64,000 nucleotides of DNA from Sthenelais limicola. Lineage: Eukaryota > Annelida > Polychaeta > Phyllodocida > Sigalionidae. A program made the position numbers and the translations under genes. How positions within the stretch are numbered: the stretch's first letter is position 1; each line of letters begins with the position of its first letter. The stretch is taken from positions 69,158,773-69,222,772 of the forward strand of contig OW804095.1 in the NCBI GenBank assembly GCA_942159475.1. Direction: 5' to 3'. Below are positions 12,841 through 26,544 of the stretch, piece by piece. The notes below the pieces were generated by a model. It did no database searches. It was not told where the DNA came from and saw only the letters and a program-made list of their open reading frames with translations.

Positions 12841-15800
12841 TTTAACATAAATGCAAATTTATTTCATAAAAATATCGCCACAGCAACTGTATCAGAACAA
12901 CAAAGTCCTGCTACCAACATTTCAGCTTCCTGATTAATGGAAAACCATCTGAATAAATGTGTATGATTAGAAGCGGCCAATCCCAAGGCCACACCCTTCC
13001 CCAAACCAATCGCCCAAATGGCACCAGTGAATTCACTGGCAAAACTAGGAGACATTCTAGAAGGATATCAACCAACTTAAGAGATAAGTGGCACTGACTG
13101 AAAAATATGAGTTTCGGGGGTTTACCTAGCTGCCATTCTGAAGGGAAACGAACCTATTTATTTTGGAATTTTGTTTTATAAGTAATGCTGCATCAGCCGA
13201 TATGTTTCGGAACCTATACAAAAATGGAAAGCTTGCCAGTAAGAAAATTTTGAGAAATACTACCACGCAATTTTGATTATAGTAATACTTGTTTACAAAC
13301 TCAGATGAATCGCTAGTGATATAACTGTAAGTAAAGTAAAGTAATTATGTTCAAGTATTTGCCCCTAGAAATTCTGAGCAACATTTTTTTGAAACAAAAA
13401 TCTTGGGGGAAAAGAACAAAAAAAACTATGGGTACACATCGGAAAAATACAATCATTCAAATAATACTTCCCATGAAAAATTTCCTAGACCTAGATACGA
13501 ACAAGGCAACATATGATATAGATATTCAGTAGTTCTTACCAGTCGACACCAGGATGTAATAAAATGATTTGAAACAAAATTACTCAATCTGCAATAGGGA
13601 CCTGAGAATGATAAAGATACATCATGAATTCAAATTGTGCCTCAAATTTCGAATACCCTAGCATGAGATTTGTCATGTCATGATTGCTGAAAAAAAAACA
13701 ATAAAACCCAGGAAGCTGCGATTTGGTTCTTGAGCAAAGATTGTTGTCCTTACGGCAGTGCTGTTTGGCACCTAATTCTATTGCACCTCCAACGTTTGGT
13801 TCGATCCCACTTCAGATACATAACCTTTATCTCATTCACACGTACACACAATTGTTTTGTATGTAGACGCATTCAGACTTAAGTTTCTCACCAGGAGCCT
13901 GCCCCATTTTAAGACATCTACAGTACATTTTCAAAGAGTGATTCCAGATCTCCAATAATCAGGCGCCGTACAAAGATGAAAAAGTGCATCCCCATGCCCA
14001 CTTCATATCATACAATAAATCTGCCCTTCATTTTATAATATACAAATTAGCAAATAATTGCCTGTTACTCTCTTTTTTTTCTTTTGGCCAAAACGGAAGG
14101 ATGGCTCGACACTGATTTGGCATGTCCTGCTCTTAAGCTTTCCCCTGAAAACAAGAAATCAACCAGACACCTTAATCGTGAATTCACTTTGATTACCAGT
14201 TCTAGAGAAATGACATTTCAAGGAACTGTAGGGCCTAGAGTTAATGATATCACCACAATGCAAAGCATCTTTTCAATGCGCAAGGCTTCCATGAATAATG
14301 ATTTTAAACTGCAAAATACATCATGTTCGCTATCAGCTACCCAATAGAGAATTTTTTTTCGGCTCGGGATCCTGTTTATATAATGAGTAAGTGACGCTGC
14401 CATTAACAATAACAAGAGTTTGGTTTGTGTTCCTATAAACAATGAGTCCCCAATCATTGGCTCGAAGAAGAGCTATAGCATTATTTTGAGATTGTCCCAT
14501 TCAGTCGTTTAGCATACAAATCTTAATAGTTCCTTAATGGTCATTTTGTTCCCCTTTCATCGGTGTAGGTATAATGGCCGGTGCCCTAGGCAGGCTATGC
14601 GTCTCCTGGCTTGGTTTCTTTCTAAGAACGAGATGGAAGAAACAAGAGCAATGGCATCTACGTCGCCTCCCTAAAGCTGAAACTAATGGGCGATCTACTT
14701 GACCGCCATTGGTAGTAGATGAAATAATGTACGTATCTACATATACAGCCAGCAATAGGGTGAGCACAATGTTATTATACCAACAAGGGAGAAGGCATCG
14801 CGCAAGAAACAAAAATATGGTTTCCAAATGATCGCAGATTTCGTTTCACTTCTGCGAACACGTCGTCATCATTTGTTCCCTACAGGGTGAAGACAGGCAC
14901 TTAACTAGAAACTACTTTCCCCAAATATAGAGAACATATCTTGGCAAAATAACTCCGCTAATGGAGAAACTCCCAAGAAAAATAAATGTGCATCGTTCGA
15001 TTTTCCCCCTATACCTCAAACCATACTGCACCATTTTGTCAACTTGCAACTCACGCACAAGCATCACATGGCCGAATGGCTAGAATTAGAAATATTGTGC
15101 CACTTTACATTCTTTATACACATATTATTCCACCACTCTTCTCCAAATATTGATGAACATTCTGTACAACTTTGATCTGGTTAAACAGTCTTTTCCTTTT
15201 AAAGTTGTGGTTGGCAAATACCAGAATTTACCATACACTTCTCGGTACAATTCGAAGCTTACCTTTATCCTGTCCGTATAGCTTATATAATGTACACCTT
15301 ATATATACAGTCAAATGAGCACAATCTTCAACGCGACTTGACGATATCGATCACATACCAAGATATGTAGAAAAACCAATATCCATGTCTATACATTTGT
15401 TTCTGAACAGTTCCATTCGTAATACACTTTCTGAAGCACTTTCTGGGCATTCTGAAAAAATATGGTGTCTTGTAGTAGTAACAGTAGATATAATATACGT
15501 ATCCACACAGAGCGCCCATAATAAGCACACAAAATTTGTGTCCTCGTGGTAGAATCTAAGTACTGGTCATCACCAAGTGAGAAATTGCAGTTATCTCGGA
15601 TCGTGACAATGGGGTGATCCTATAATAGTCCTATCTCTGCAGTAATATTTAACGTCTGTAGGAGGAAAAAAACTTCTTGTAATAAGACCTCCGGTGCATT
15701 CCACATAATCTTGCACTAACAGCGTTGTAATAATCCATACATGTTGGTTTTGATTTTTCAAGAGAGTTTCATTGAAGTTGGGGTAGTATTGGGGATATGC

Positions 15801-16035
15801 CATATATTATGAGTATGTTGGCCTTAAAAGATGAACAAATCAGCATTTACCAAGAGGTCAGAATACATTATGTGTGTGCTTTGGAATAAGCATTTAGCAC
15901 TGGATTCGCAAATCCTATTGGCGACTTATCGCGTTTCTTTCGCTGGGCTTTCTATTGATTATCTGCATTTTCTCGCTTCCGACCTTCGTTCCTGTACTTA
16001 GGTTATTTGTCACGTCCTTTGGCACCAATTGTCTA
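12841..16035 (-). other. probable long 3' UTR of PAN3
   Basis: The 3.2 kb beyond the PAN3 stop contains no supported ORF on either strand. A - strand AATAAA at 12858-12863 is the first clear polyadenylation signal near the SREBP side. A single long 3' UTR is therefore the simplest reading, but transcript evidence is absent. Confidence 0.4.
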
Positions 16036-19000
16036 CTAAGAGAAGCTCTGTTGGGCGCTTTGCTGGGCAGCTTGTTGAATCTCAGTGATGGCGGACTCGA
16101 AGCAGTGTTTGAGATCAGCGTAGGTGACGACAATCACACTCTGCTCGTCTCGTGACATGAGGCACACCTTCTCCGGTACCCCAGCATCCAGCTACATTAA
16201 AAGATAAAATGTATTAGAACAAGAAAACGTGCTATATTACTTTTAAATTTTAGGAGATAGTTTGGCTGCCGTGTACCATACACACAACACTTCGTGATAG
16301 AGATGTACAGTTGAACATATTAAAGACTGTAATTTAATACTTTTTCTACAGGATTTTTTTTAAAAGAAACAAATTCGGGAGTAAGCGATAGTAGTTTAAT
16401 GGCGTGTGTGACTACCGATTGGAGTCATAATCACCGCAAGTCAAAACCAAATCTTTATAGATTAATGAAATATAAAAAGTAAAAGCAAAAGCAAATTCAT
16501 ACTGATGACAATAGTGTTATTTACTTCATTAGTAACAAAAACATATCGTAGCTCATACACTGCATGTAACCTCACCTTATTCAAGCAATGGACTATATGC
16601 GCCATATCAAGCCATGGTGCACCGTTCTCATCGACTTGATGGAAGAGATAGTCCCGGAATAGCTTCAGCAGATACCGATCTCCTGTCTCCGACCAAGAGG
16701 GATCCATGTTAAACCTGCAAGGTAAAACAGAACATGATAGCAAGATGGTAGGTGGGAGTCTACCAACTAGTTGGAACTGCGTGTGGGTTGGTAGCCGTTA
16801 ATGAAGAAGCCTTGGTATGGCTTTAATTAGTTTACCATTTTTATCACCATAAATGATACTAATGATACTAAGACACTGGGCATAAATTTTGTTAATCGAG
16901 CATCCCTGCCTTTTCTTTCCATTTCTTTCTGCCTCTCTTCTTTTAATGTTGGCATTTTTGTGTTTATTGACTATCTACATGTCTGTTGCGTTTCATCTCG
17001 GTTTGGAACATACATCACAGAGCCACTAATCTCACTAGTATCACATGCTTAGCGGCACATGGCCACCCGGCGGCAGGCACTACTTACTCGGGTCTATCAT
17101 TGATGATACCAAACTTGGAGAGGAGTCGGAAGAGTCGCCCGTTCTCGACTTCCTAAAATGGGAGAACAAACAGAGAAGTTAAAGGGATTGACGGGTCTAA
17201 GTAATTCAGATGATTCCATTAGTTAATTTGACAACGGCTTTTAAGTAGCAGGATGGACCAATTACCTTCGTTACTTCATTCTCAAGGACATCATTCCGGA
17301 GCTGAGCGGCATCAAGTTGTGTATAAAACCGAGCTCCGATCATGGGCATAATATCATTAACACTCCTCATCCGCTGCTGGTTGGTCAGCAAATACCTACA
17401 TCAAGATCATTATAACTAAGTTTAGGCGAGATCTTCAAACATATAAAATATGTTGCATGTAGATGATAAAAGTCTACGGGAATATTACATAGAAAATTAA
17501 AATTTGGTTAATAAAATGGCAGCGGAACCAAAATCATTTGGAAACATGGTAACCTGTGAATTAGACACTTTTTTCTTTTTAAACGTGTCATATTGCGTGA
17601 ATTCGGGCGGATATTTTAATCCAAAATATTAAGTCCGCGTGGAATGGCGATTTAGTGAATTAGATACTCTTATATTTGTAAGCACAAAAAAACGTTAGAA
17701 GACATTATGGTTGCAGTGCTGTAATATATTTTCGAGTGACAAAATATGAAATAAAAAAAAACTACATCCTTTATCACTATAATCAGTATAAAACAGACAG
17801 CTAAATAGACCGAATCCTGAGATCCAACAAGTGAGAGGCTTTGATAATGGGATATGAGCATACAGTATGAGATTTTTTAGATCAGCAGAGTAATTCCTGG
17901 AAACGAGTTCAAGAGATGTCTGAATGTGCTCCCTCTGTATGCCAATCACTGAGTTACACGCCAGCGCCAGCACAACTTTTCCCATCGCCACTAAGTCTTC
18001 TTGCTGAAAAACGAAGACATCAACCATTCTTCAAACTACCCATCACATTTGATGACATTCATTTATTGACAGTATCAGTGATGAAAATATTTTGTCATGA
18101 ACAATCATAATTCATTAAATGTCTGAATTAAATTCATCGAAATTTGTTAGGGTATATAATTTGTCATATAAAGGAGGTAGATCCTTGTGGCCATACAATA
18201 ATGTGGCCATACAATAACCAACTTAATTACAAGGGAGGATCGAGCAACTATTAAGATACACTGGCGATCAACACCGACATGGAAAGTGACACGAGATAAA
18301 ACACTATGTCATGAGCTGTGTTCACTTACTTGATAATGCTGTATCATAGCCATTTGGTTTTGTTGATTTGCATCGAAACTTAGAACATCAAAGATTCCAA
18401 CGCAGTTCAACCGTATCCTGGGAAATAAAAAAGAAATAAAGATTGCTGGTATGGGTACAGTTATTTTCATTATATTTAAACTGCGACCAGGTGGCGGCAT
18501 GGTAGTTGCAGTCGAAGTAACTCTCTTTGAGTATTATGCTGTTGCCCGGCACCACCAGGGTTACGGCAAGGCTTATCATTTTTTTTTTTTTTTTTTTTAA
18601 TTATTATTTTTTTTTTTGGGGGGGGGAGGGGGGGGGGGGCACAAAATATTGAGGTAGATATAACCAATTCGTCACGACACAGAAGCAATCAAAATCTAGG
18701 AATATGAATCATTTACCGTGATTTGTCTGTGAGCAGGATTTTGGTGGGGTCCATGACTCGACATGCCAATCTGTGTGTATGGATTGTCCGCAGCGCCGAA
18801 CTGAGCTGTACCACATATGCCCAAATTAGACTCTCTGGTAGTAGTCCAGATTGCTGTCCACCATTCCCTCCAAGTTTTGCTCCCTGACCTACAAAATCAA
18901 CAAATATATTAATGTTAATAGGCAACTGCTACCATGTACTGAGGGTATATGTATACATACAAGACAGCATGAAATCGGTTTTTGTATTAACATTCCTGAG

Positions 19001-22000
19001 AAGGGTCTACCGACCCCATTCGGGTCGACCATACAGCTGCCCTCATGTCATTTTTATCAGCCTTTTCCTCTGTCCAGTTCATATTCCCCCATATCAATTG
19101 GTGTCAGATTTATTAGTTTGACTGTGTGGTACATGATACTAGTCGCATTTTTTAATATGATATCTATCAGACAGATAGATCAGATCTACTTATAAACAGT
19201 TGAACTTTCTGAATTAATTGAAGTATGGGCTTTCAATCGTTTTTGGGGCATAAGTAATAGTATTCAATCGTTGTGGCGTTATGGAGTTAAAACGGAGGAA
19301 AATGATAACTTAAAGCAAGAGGTGAGAAGAGGGAAGGGGAGAAGAGGAGTAGGGGGAAGGATGAAGAAGGGGGAGGGTAGTCGTAAAAAAAGTTGAAAGT
19401 TGGTCGAAAAAAAGTTGAAAGTTGGTCGTAAAAAAAGTTGAAAGTTTGTCAAAAAAAAGTTGAAAGTTTGTCGGAAAAAAAGTTGAAAGTTGGTTGGAAA
19501 AAAAGTTGAAAGTTGAAAGTTTTTTTGAAAAAAAAGTTGAAAGTTGGTCGGAAAAAAAGTTGAAAGTTGAAAGTTTTTTTGAAAAAAAAGTTGAAAGTTG
19601 GCCGGAAAAAAGTTGAAAGTTTTTTTGAAAAAAAAGTTGAAAGTTGGTCGGAAAAAAAGTTGAAAGTTGGTCGGAAAAAAAGTTGAAAGTTGGTCGAAAA
19701 AAAAAGTTGAAAGTTGGTCGGAAAAAAAGAGTTGAAAGTTGGTCGAAAAAAAAGTTGGTCGTAAAAGTCAGTCGTTCGTAAAAAAAATGAAAGCCTCATG
19801 GTTTAATCCAGCTTGTTCTTAAACAACTTTAATAATCATAAAATTCCCTAAATCGAATCATTTATATTTGCTAATAAACATCTAAATATTTAAAACATGA
19901 TTTATCACATTACTTTTACTTTCAACCATTTCTATAAGATGCAGAAACACCCAAAAAAGTTCCGTTCCGTTTCCTTCATTCAGATTCCATTTGCCATTAC
20001 TTTTACTTTCAACCAGTTCTATAAGATGCAGAAACACCCAAAAAAGTTCCGTTCCGTTTCCTTCATTCAGATTCCATTTGCCATTACTTTTACTTTCAAC
20101 CATTTCTATAAGATGCAGAAACACCCAAAAAAATTCCGTTCCATTTCCTTCATTCAGATTCCATTTGCCATTACTTTTACTTTCAACCGGCCGAGCGGAG
20201 AGCTGTCAACTGGCTTACGTCACACTGTCTTACACTGTCTTACGTCACAAAAGAGGTGCCGACTCCCAGACTACACTGTCTTACGTCACAAAAGAGGTGC
20301 CGACTCCCAGACTTGTCAACATTGCCACGTGCAAAGTAATACCGTCCCTTGGGTTGAGTAAAAAAAGTGACGTCAGAATTCTGGGATTCCCCTTCCTATC
20401 ATGTCAACATACCTGACAGAACAACGTGTCTCCCCGAATAATAACAAGGAACCAAAACTAGTTCAGTAGTTCACAAGATGTAAGCAAATGTTGATCTTAT
20501 TGTATTGTATTGTATATAGTTTATTTCCAGTAAACAAGTACAGAGTTATATAAATAGATATCTGGAAAAAGGATGGTCTTCTGCGCTGATAGTAGCTCTT
20601 CCAGGAGGTCCTAACCAATATATTAATGTTAATAGGCATAATTATGTTGGATTGACTTATCTTATGTTGGATTGAGTGTAAGGAAATGTCATGGGATTTC
20701 CTATATTTTAAATACTGTCAATGGAACATTAACAATAGCTTCTCTTTTGTCACGTTGATCAATATTGGTGTTACCTACCTTTACCTGCACTGTACGGTCT
20801 CGCACTTCCATCTAGATTGTAAGGGTTGGAATAACCATTTACATGAACTGCAGGGTTGTTGAAGTGCCTCGACATCAATGTTTCAGATCCAGGATGGTAA
20901 TCGTAAACGAAGACCATGGCTGCCAGAAATCAGGTGAACACATTGTTTTTTTTAACGAATCAGTTACAAATATATTGAATGGAATAAGCCAATAATGCCA
21001 ATAAACTACCACCGTAATAGGAAAAGTACACATGATAGCATGCCTATCTTGACATCAAATTCTGTAAATTTATTTATGGCAATGCACAGAATAAGTATGA
21101 AAAAAGTAGGTGGATTAATATATGGAAATCTACGTACAGTGATCACCAAAAGCCTTTGTAGTGAAGACCTCTCGTAACTGCACGATGTTCGCGTGTGTTA
21201 TTTTCTTCCACAAATCGATGATGGACATACACTTTGTATTCACTAACCGGAAACCTGATTGGTGAAATGGTGTCAATTCATGATGAAGTACAACAATGTT
21301 GGTACAGGAAAAGGGCTCTTAGTTCAAATGACAAGGAGTAACCACGAGTGATACACTTTAGAGCAGCAACACAAGTCTGAAAGTTTTATTATTTGTTTTT
21401 GTAGTTTCAAGACGTAGGGGGCACTTTGCAACGTATCAACTATAGTCTGTCCGAAAAGTAGTTGACACGTGATTCCTTAGTCCCTTTAAGGGGAGGGAAA
21501 AGTGGGAGATTTCTGATTTCTATTTATGACAAGGACCTGTCCACTCTTTGCCCAGCGAGTTGCTTATTGCAATCAACCATGGAGAAACAGGGCCTGTATA
21601 ACCAGCTCTTCGTTCCTTTTAACCAAAACAACAGCTACAGCACATGGAACAGAGACAGCACAATACAGTACAGCTGGACATTTGGCCATGGTTGGTCGCA
21701 AACGGCCATGGTTGGTCGCAAACGGCAATGGTCGGTCGCAAACGGTGATTCTGGGACAATTAGTTTGAAGTCAAAATTCTCCCACTTTTCCCTCCCCTTA
21801 AAGGGACTAAGGAATCACGTGTCAACTACTTTTCGGACAGACTATAACTGACTATATCATTAGGGAGATTCAAGCAAATTTTTACCCTTTACATATTTTG
21901 TATATCTTATAATTTATCAAATACAAATTTTATTAGCAACACTGAATGAACAAAGAAATACCGTGAACTCTTCGGAGGCAGTAGAGGAGACTATCTTTGG

Positions 22001-25000
22001 AATTTGTTGCTCGGTATACCGTCGTGGGGTAACCAAATGTAGTGGATGTTTTATGAAGAGGATTAGCAACAGGTGCTTCCAATGGGAAGAGATTGTGGTA
22101 GTTGTCAACTTCTTGAGGAATGTCTAGAAGGTATTTATCATTAGCATGTGTTAGAAAATATCACTTCAAAGCAATTACTCAATTCTGCAGAACGTTTCAG
22201 GCTAAGTACCGAAGATCTGTTAATGTAAGTAAGAAGATTGAATCAAGCGCATATTGCTTTTGTAATTACAACTGAATCCGCAATAGATTGGGTTAACAGT
22301 ATAGATAACCATCCAGAGATGATATTCAAAGTAACGATATGCCAGAAGTAAAGTGTACAGAAAATTAACTATTCTCCAAAAACAAGATTAGCATTTACAC
22401 TGCTTATGGCATCGACCCTTTATACAATAATAATTCAGAATTCATTTAAAAACATCCGAACCTGGGTGCTGCTCAAAGTCAAGTTGGGCTAAAGACTGAG
22501 CGTGCCGATTCAATATCTCAAGTTTGATTTCATCCGGCATGAAGAAGGATGGCATGTTAGACTTGAGCTTCATGTGGGCGATATGGGGTAGAATTCCGGG
22601 GTACATAGAAAAGTTGGGCAAGACAACGCCACCGTTTGAGGAGGCTTGGGCGGCACCCTGAAGTTCTTCTTGGGTAAAGAAGTAGGTGGTTCCTCCAACA
22701 TTTTCCTGGAAATCAAGCAAATCAAAGAATTTGAAATGTGTGCGTGGTGAGGCTTTTTTTTAATGGAAAGAAAATAGACAAAGACATATATTTCAAAGTC
22801 GCACTATAGGGCACGATGAAGATAATTGTTCAATTTTTTTTTTACCGATTTTTATATATAAAAAAAGGCTTATTTATTCAAATTTCATACTTTTGGGAGA
22901 AATGTAAAACAAAAACAATAACATTTATACTATGAGAATTTTGATTTCCATATTTCGAAAGCTTTTAGACTGCTTAAAGTGGCTAAGATCTCTGAAAATG
23001 AAAATCGGGATTTGGGGAAAAATAAAACACGAATATGATTGAAAGCATTTCAGGCATTGTCAAACTTACTTCCAAATGTTTCTCTTAATCACCTTGATTG
23101 CTTTAAATGACGATTACTCGATGCGAAACAAACACGCATTAACTGGGTAAACTCTCAGAAGGAAGAGAGACAGAAACATCTCAAGAAGTGACGCGAGCCT
23201 TGGTGGTGAGAAGACCGTTGTAGGCATATCATTTTAAAATGTTATATACGCCTGTAAAACACTTTCAATATAGGCCTATTTTCTGAGGGTTCCAAAGTGA
23301 TCAATTACAGTAAGTTTGACCAAACTCCCAGAAATGAGCTCTGCAATCAGCAAATGCCACTTTAATGCATCGACTCTTTCTACGATACTTAGTAAGTCAG
23401 AATTCATTTCAAAAAGAGATAGCAGTTTGAACAAATTACTAATAAAATGGCTATCGTGTGCATTGGTTTTCAATAGTTACAATTACTCAGTTACATACTT
23501 GCACAAGTCCGGACGTATTGGCGGGTGTGTTTGCGTTTGTTTGTATCCTCGGTGCAGGAGATCGGTTACGGCGGGTTACTAGCGGAGAGCCTTGAGGACT
23601 CATCCCTGGACTGCCTAGGGGACTAGTGCCGGCTGATAACGTTACACCTACAAAGACACCATATATTGATTGTAGTCCTTATCATAGATAAGAGCAACGA
23701 CGTTCTTTTACACTCAAGTGATAATATCTAGGACTGCAAAAGAAAAAGTCCTGTATGCCTTTATTAATACAACATCTATAATCAAAGGTGATAAAACTCA
23801 CAATGAAAACATCATTAATGTCCCATGTGACATCCCATTTCCAGTATTTAAAGTAACGGGGTTTAAAATATATATGAAAAATAAAAATATGCTTAAGGTA
23901 TCGACCCTTTCTACAACAGGGTCTCCGTGCTTTTAGAAAAAATATTCAAGGCCCTTCCAGGCCCATTTTAGTGATTTTCAAGGCCCATATCAATGATTTT
24001 TGAGAAACTTAATGAGTGGACATGTGGGTTGTAGCTATTATGTTTCATAGGCCAATGATATATTCAACCAGTTTTATATTCATATTTTATAACAATCACT
24101 GTTTTTCAACTTTTTCAGGGGAAAGGCCACAGTAAGAAACAGAATCTTCGAAAATGTCTAGGCCATTTAATTCATTCCAACAGGATTCAATGCCCATATA
24201 TTGATTTTCAACGCCCTTTGACCAAAATCCCCATTTTCCAGGGTTTTCAAGGCTTGAATTTATTTTTCCAAATTCAAGGCTTTTCCAGGCCCCGCAGAGA
24301 CCCTGTACAAGTGTGTATAATCTTAGGGACAATGTGTAGAAGACGACAAAGAAAAAGAGTTATGTGATGGGTAAGTTACATACTTGGCTGCATGTGTGTA
24401 ACTGGTGTGACCATATGGTGATTGCCCATCGTCGCCATCTGGGCATATGAAGCGAAGGAAGGGGTGCTGGAACTGTGAGTCAACACGGTAGATTTCGGCA
24501 CAAATTCAGAGGCGTCTGGATTCCGACCCTAAAGAGAACGATGCAGCATAATTATTGCAAGTTAAACATTTGACATTTATAATGGGAAATGTTTTATCAT
24601 CTGACATAAGCTAGGTTTGAACCGTTTTCTCAGATGATACCTACATCAAGAAATACATGGTGATAAGCAGAAAGAATAAGAACTATCTATTTCCAAACGT
24701 CATCCATAAAGCGATTTTAATTATTTTCATAATCTATTGCACTGTATAACAATGATCGTTATCTTTCCAAACATTTAACAGCAATACTATGTGCACTGAT
24801 ATGTACGGTACCGTAACACCTTTAATTGTATATACCTTGCTGGTGTTGTAAATATTCGACCAAATAATGCTGAATATCTATTAGAATAGATGATCGGATC
24901 ACCTATAATAGTTCGTCCATGGTTGGTATTTAATGAGCGAAACTATTGTCTTGTAATTAATACGAAATTCATATAGATTCCTTTTCAGTTCACTTACTTT

Positions 25001-25392
25001 GAGAGTACCATTGCCATGCGTTGGTGTAGACATGGCAAGTGCATTGAACTGCTCTGAGAGCGCAACATCATTTATATTTGCAGGAGGGGGTTGTTGAACA
25101 GGGGATTGTGAGAGGTTTGGCACATGCTGCCCTTGGGGACCTTTTTGTCGCTGAAATAGAAAGAGTAAATACGATAAATTCGACATAAAATTATGATATA
25201 CAAATCTTTTTCAACTTTCAATATTTTTGCATCAGTAAAACATCAAAGGAAAGGACATTATTATGATGACCAAACAAATTGGGTTACTTTATTTACCATA
25301 AAAAGAGGCTGGTAATCTTGGATGCCATTGGTAGGTGTAGCTACAAATGTAGCGTTGAAGAACTGGTCTCCGTTATTTCCATCAGCAGACAT
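16036..25392 (-). CDS. PAN3: PAN3, regulatory subunit of the PAN2-PAN3 deadenylase
   Basis: Cytoplasmic adaptor that recruits PAN2 to poly(A)-bound PABP for mRNA deadenylation. Coding exons, 5' to 3': 25392-25297, 25150-24998, 24528-24384, 23647-23499, 22705-22462, 22123-21962, 21254-21138, 20919-20785, 18888-18717, 18417-18330, 18003-17864, 17395-17266, 17152-17088, 16714-16576, 16191-16036. Phases agree and give 696 aa. Exon 3 carries a PAM2 (PABP-binding) motif, NPDASEFVPKS. Exons 6-10 form the pseudokinase (for example LACRVMDPTKIL in exon 9). Exon 12 has the linker signature SVNDIMPMIGARFYTQLDA, and the last exons form the C-terminal knob (SWSETGDRYLLKLFRDYLF; LMSRDEQSVIVVTY). The exon 5 donor is weak (CAG|GTTCGG). 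The N-terminal CCCH finger of some animal isoforms is absent: an in-frame stop lies upstream of the ATG in the inferred non-coding exon. Confidence 0.95.
18576..18643. repeat. poly-T / poly-G low-complexity tract in PAN3 intron
   Basis: A run of T (with a few A) is followed directly by a G run, giving a PAN3 intron segment made of two homopolymer blocks. It is likely a site of length variation and sequencing error. Confidence 0.9.
19385..19790. repeat. minisatellite of GTTGAAAGTTGGTCGGAAAAAA units
   Basis: About 17 imperfect units of 16-25 bp built from AAAGTTGAAAGTTGGTC and variants with TTTTTTTGAAAAAA. Its long open frame on the - strand (an FNFF-rich peptide) is a by-product of the repeat. 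Confidence 0.9.
19908..20188. repeat. 87-bp tandem repeat, 3.2 copies
   Basis: Copies begin at about 19908, 19995, 20082 and 20169 (the last partial) and are nearly identical. Because 87 is a multiple of three, both strands stay open across the array and give repetitive ORFs (29-residue units). I do not treat these as genes. Confidence 0.9.
20231..20312. repeat. 41-bp tandem duplication
   Basis: Two almost identical 41-bp units starting TACACTGTCTTACGTCAC at 20231 and 20272, immediately after the 87-bp array. Confidence 0.85.
20499..20616 (-). repeat. second LINE 3' end fragment with (TACAA)n tail
   Basis: On the - strand it reads into TACTGGAAATAAAC and then ACAATACAATACAATA. This is the same kind of 3' end as at 333-500, so both probably come from one CR1/L2-like family. 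No coding remnant. Confidence 0.5.
21441..21846. mobile_element. 406-bp MITE with long terminal inverted repeats
   Basis: TATAGTCTGTCCGAAAAGTA at the left is mirrored by the reverse complement ending at 21846. The inverted repeats are perfect for about 69 bp and continue imperfectly. The ends fall in TATA, so a TA target duplication (Tc1/mariner-like) is plausible. The centre has three tandem copies of a 20-bp unit CCATGGTTGGTCGCAAACGG (about 21688-21747). It lies in the PAN3 intron between coding exons 6 and 7 and has no transposase. Confidence 0.85.
23917..24305. mobile_element. 389-bp hAT-like MITE
   Basis: It has terminal inverted repeats CAGGGTCTCCG and CAGAGACCCTG and is flanked by a 5-bp direct repeat, TACAA (23912-23916 and 24306-24310). 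The interior is full of CAAGGCC/TCCAGG words, as in non-autonomous hAT elements that start CAGGGTCT. No transposase. It lies in the PAN3 intron between coding exons 3 and 4. Confidence 0.75.
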
Positions 25393-26544
25393 CACTAGAA
25401 AAAGGAACAAACTTTATATATTAATCTAATCACCACCAAAATATATTGTCATCTCAAAGTAAACTTACTCTAGTGTCATAGGGTGTGTTAACAAATAGAG
25501 TACGTTGGTGTCCAAATACATTTGTCTAGGAGAGACGGAATGTCCAGCTTGTGTAGAAGAAGAATCATAACAATATTTACAGGCAACAAATGGAAAATAT
25601 ATTGGCAAATGTGTGCAACGTACTCTAGGCTAGTAGGCAATAGTAGCTAGCAATAGGCAATACTGTGGGCTGTGTGTACTCTAGGCTAGTAGCCTACTGC
25701 CAAGCCCAATGACAATGTGGGATTTCAGCCAATTTTAATTTGCACGATCTGGCGTGGGTTTTATTTTTACGCCTAAAAATGATGACTACCACAGCTGCTA
25801 TAGTTAATCTCTCCGAGTTAACTGTGCCCACAATCGGTATGCTTTTTAAACAGTTCTTAGCATGCATATCCAATAGTAGGGTAGCCTAGCCCTTGGCCCT
25901 ATTACTAGTAGTAGGCCTATCGTATAGGCCTACTAATAGTACTATAGATATATAGTAGTAGTAGCCAGCTCATTTGAATTATCATATTAAAAGATACTGA
26001 TACTCTAATTAATGATAATCGTTTCTTTATCGATATAAAAAAAAAGCTTGTAATACAAAACAATCAAACGGTTGACATGCTAGTATTATGGATAAATCAA
26101 GATTCGACAGCTGACATATGGCCCCATTTAAATACAAACTGACAACGTAAAAAGTAAAACACAAAGAGACAACCAATAAAGCACAGTTGGACAAAGAAAA
26201 TAATTCTTTGAGACAATTTCCCCAGGTTCCATACGTCCCTATTCTGCATCAGATCGATCCAGAAGCAAAGTTGTGAAACTTGAGATTCGCCTGTCAAAAG
26301 AAATTGACAGGAGTCCCTGAGAGTCAGTCAGTGACACTGAACATCATGGTGACTGAGTCTGAAGTGAGGGGCCTCTGCCAGTGCCTGGTAGGTCCTACTC
26401 CTCACATAAACAACTCAGGTCCCCCATTATTATTGTCTAATTGGAGACTTGTTCTCACTCCCTGGGGTTTTATTTTAAAAAAATAAGCTTCTTTCTGTAA
26501 AGGAGAAACAGACTTGTAAAGAAATTTAAATTTCATGGCCTTAC

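Larger units (their letters stand above)
18925..20616. mobile_element. 1.7 kb minisatellite-rich insertion in PAN3 intron, bracketed by a 22-bp direct repeat
   Basis: The same 22 bases (starting AATATATTAATG) occur at 18903-18924 and 20617-20638. Removing one copy and the DNA between would leave a normal intron of about 180 bp between two PAN3 exons. The segment contains three minisatellites and a LINE 3' end, and no protein-coding remnant. The long target duplication fits target-primed reverse transcription or a repaired break, but the element class is not recognisable. Confidence 0.5.

Noticed and set aside
15915..16155. Other-frame ORFs over the last PAN3 exon
   Set aside because: The conserved PAN3 C terminus is in a different frame.
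19897..20361. 154-codon ORF of 29-residue repeats and antisense counterpart
   Set aside because: Produced by an 87-bp tandem repeat (a multiple of three); no start, splice or promoter context.
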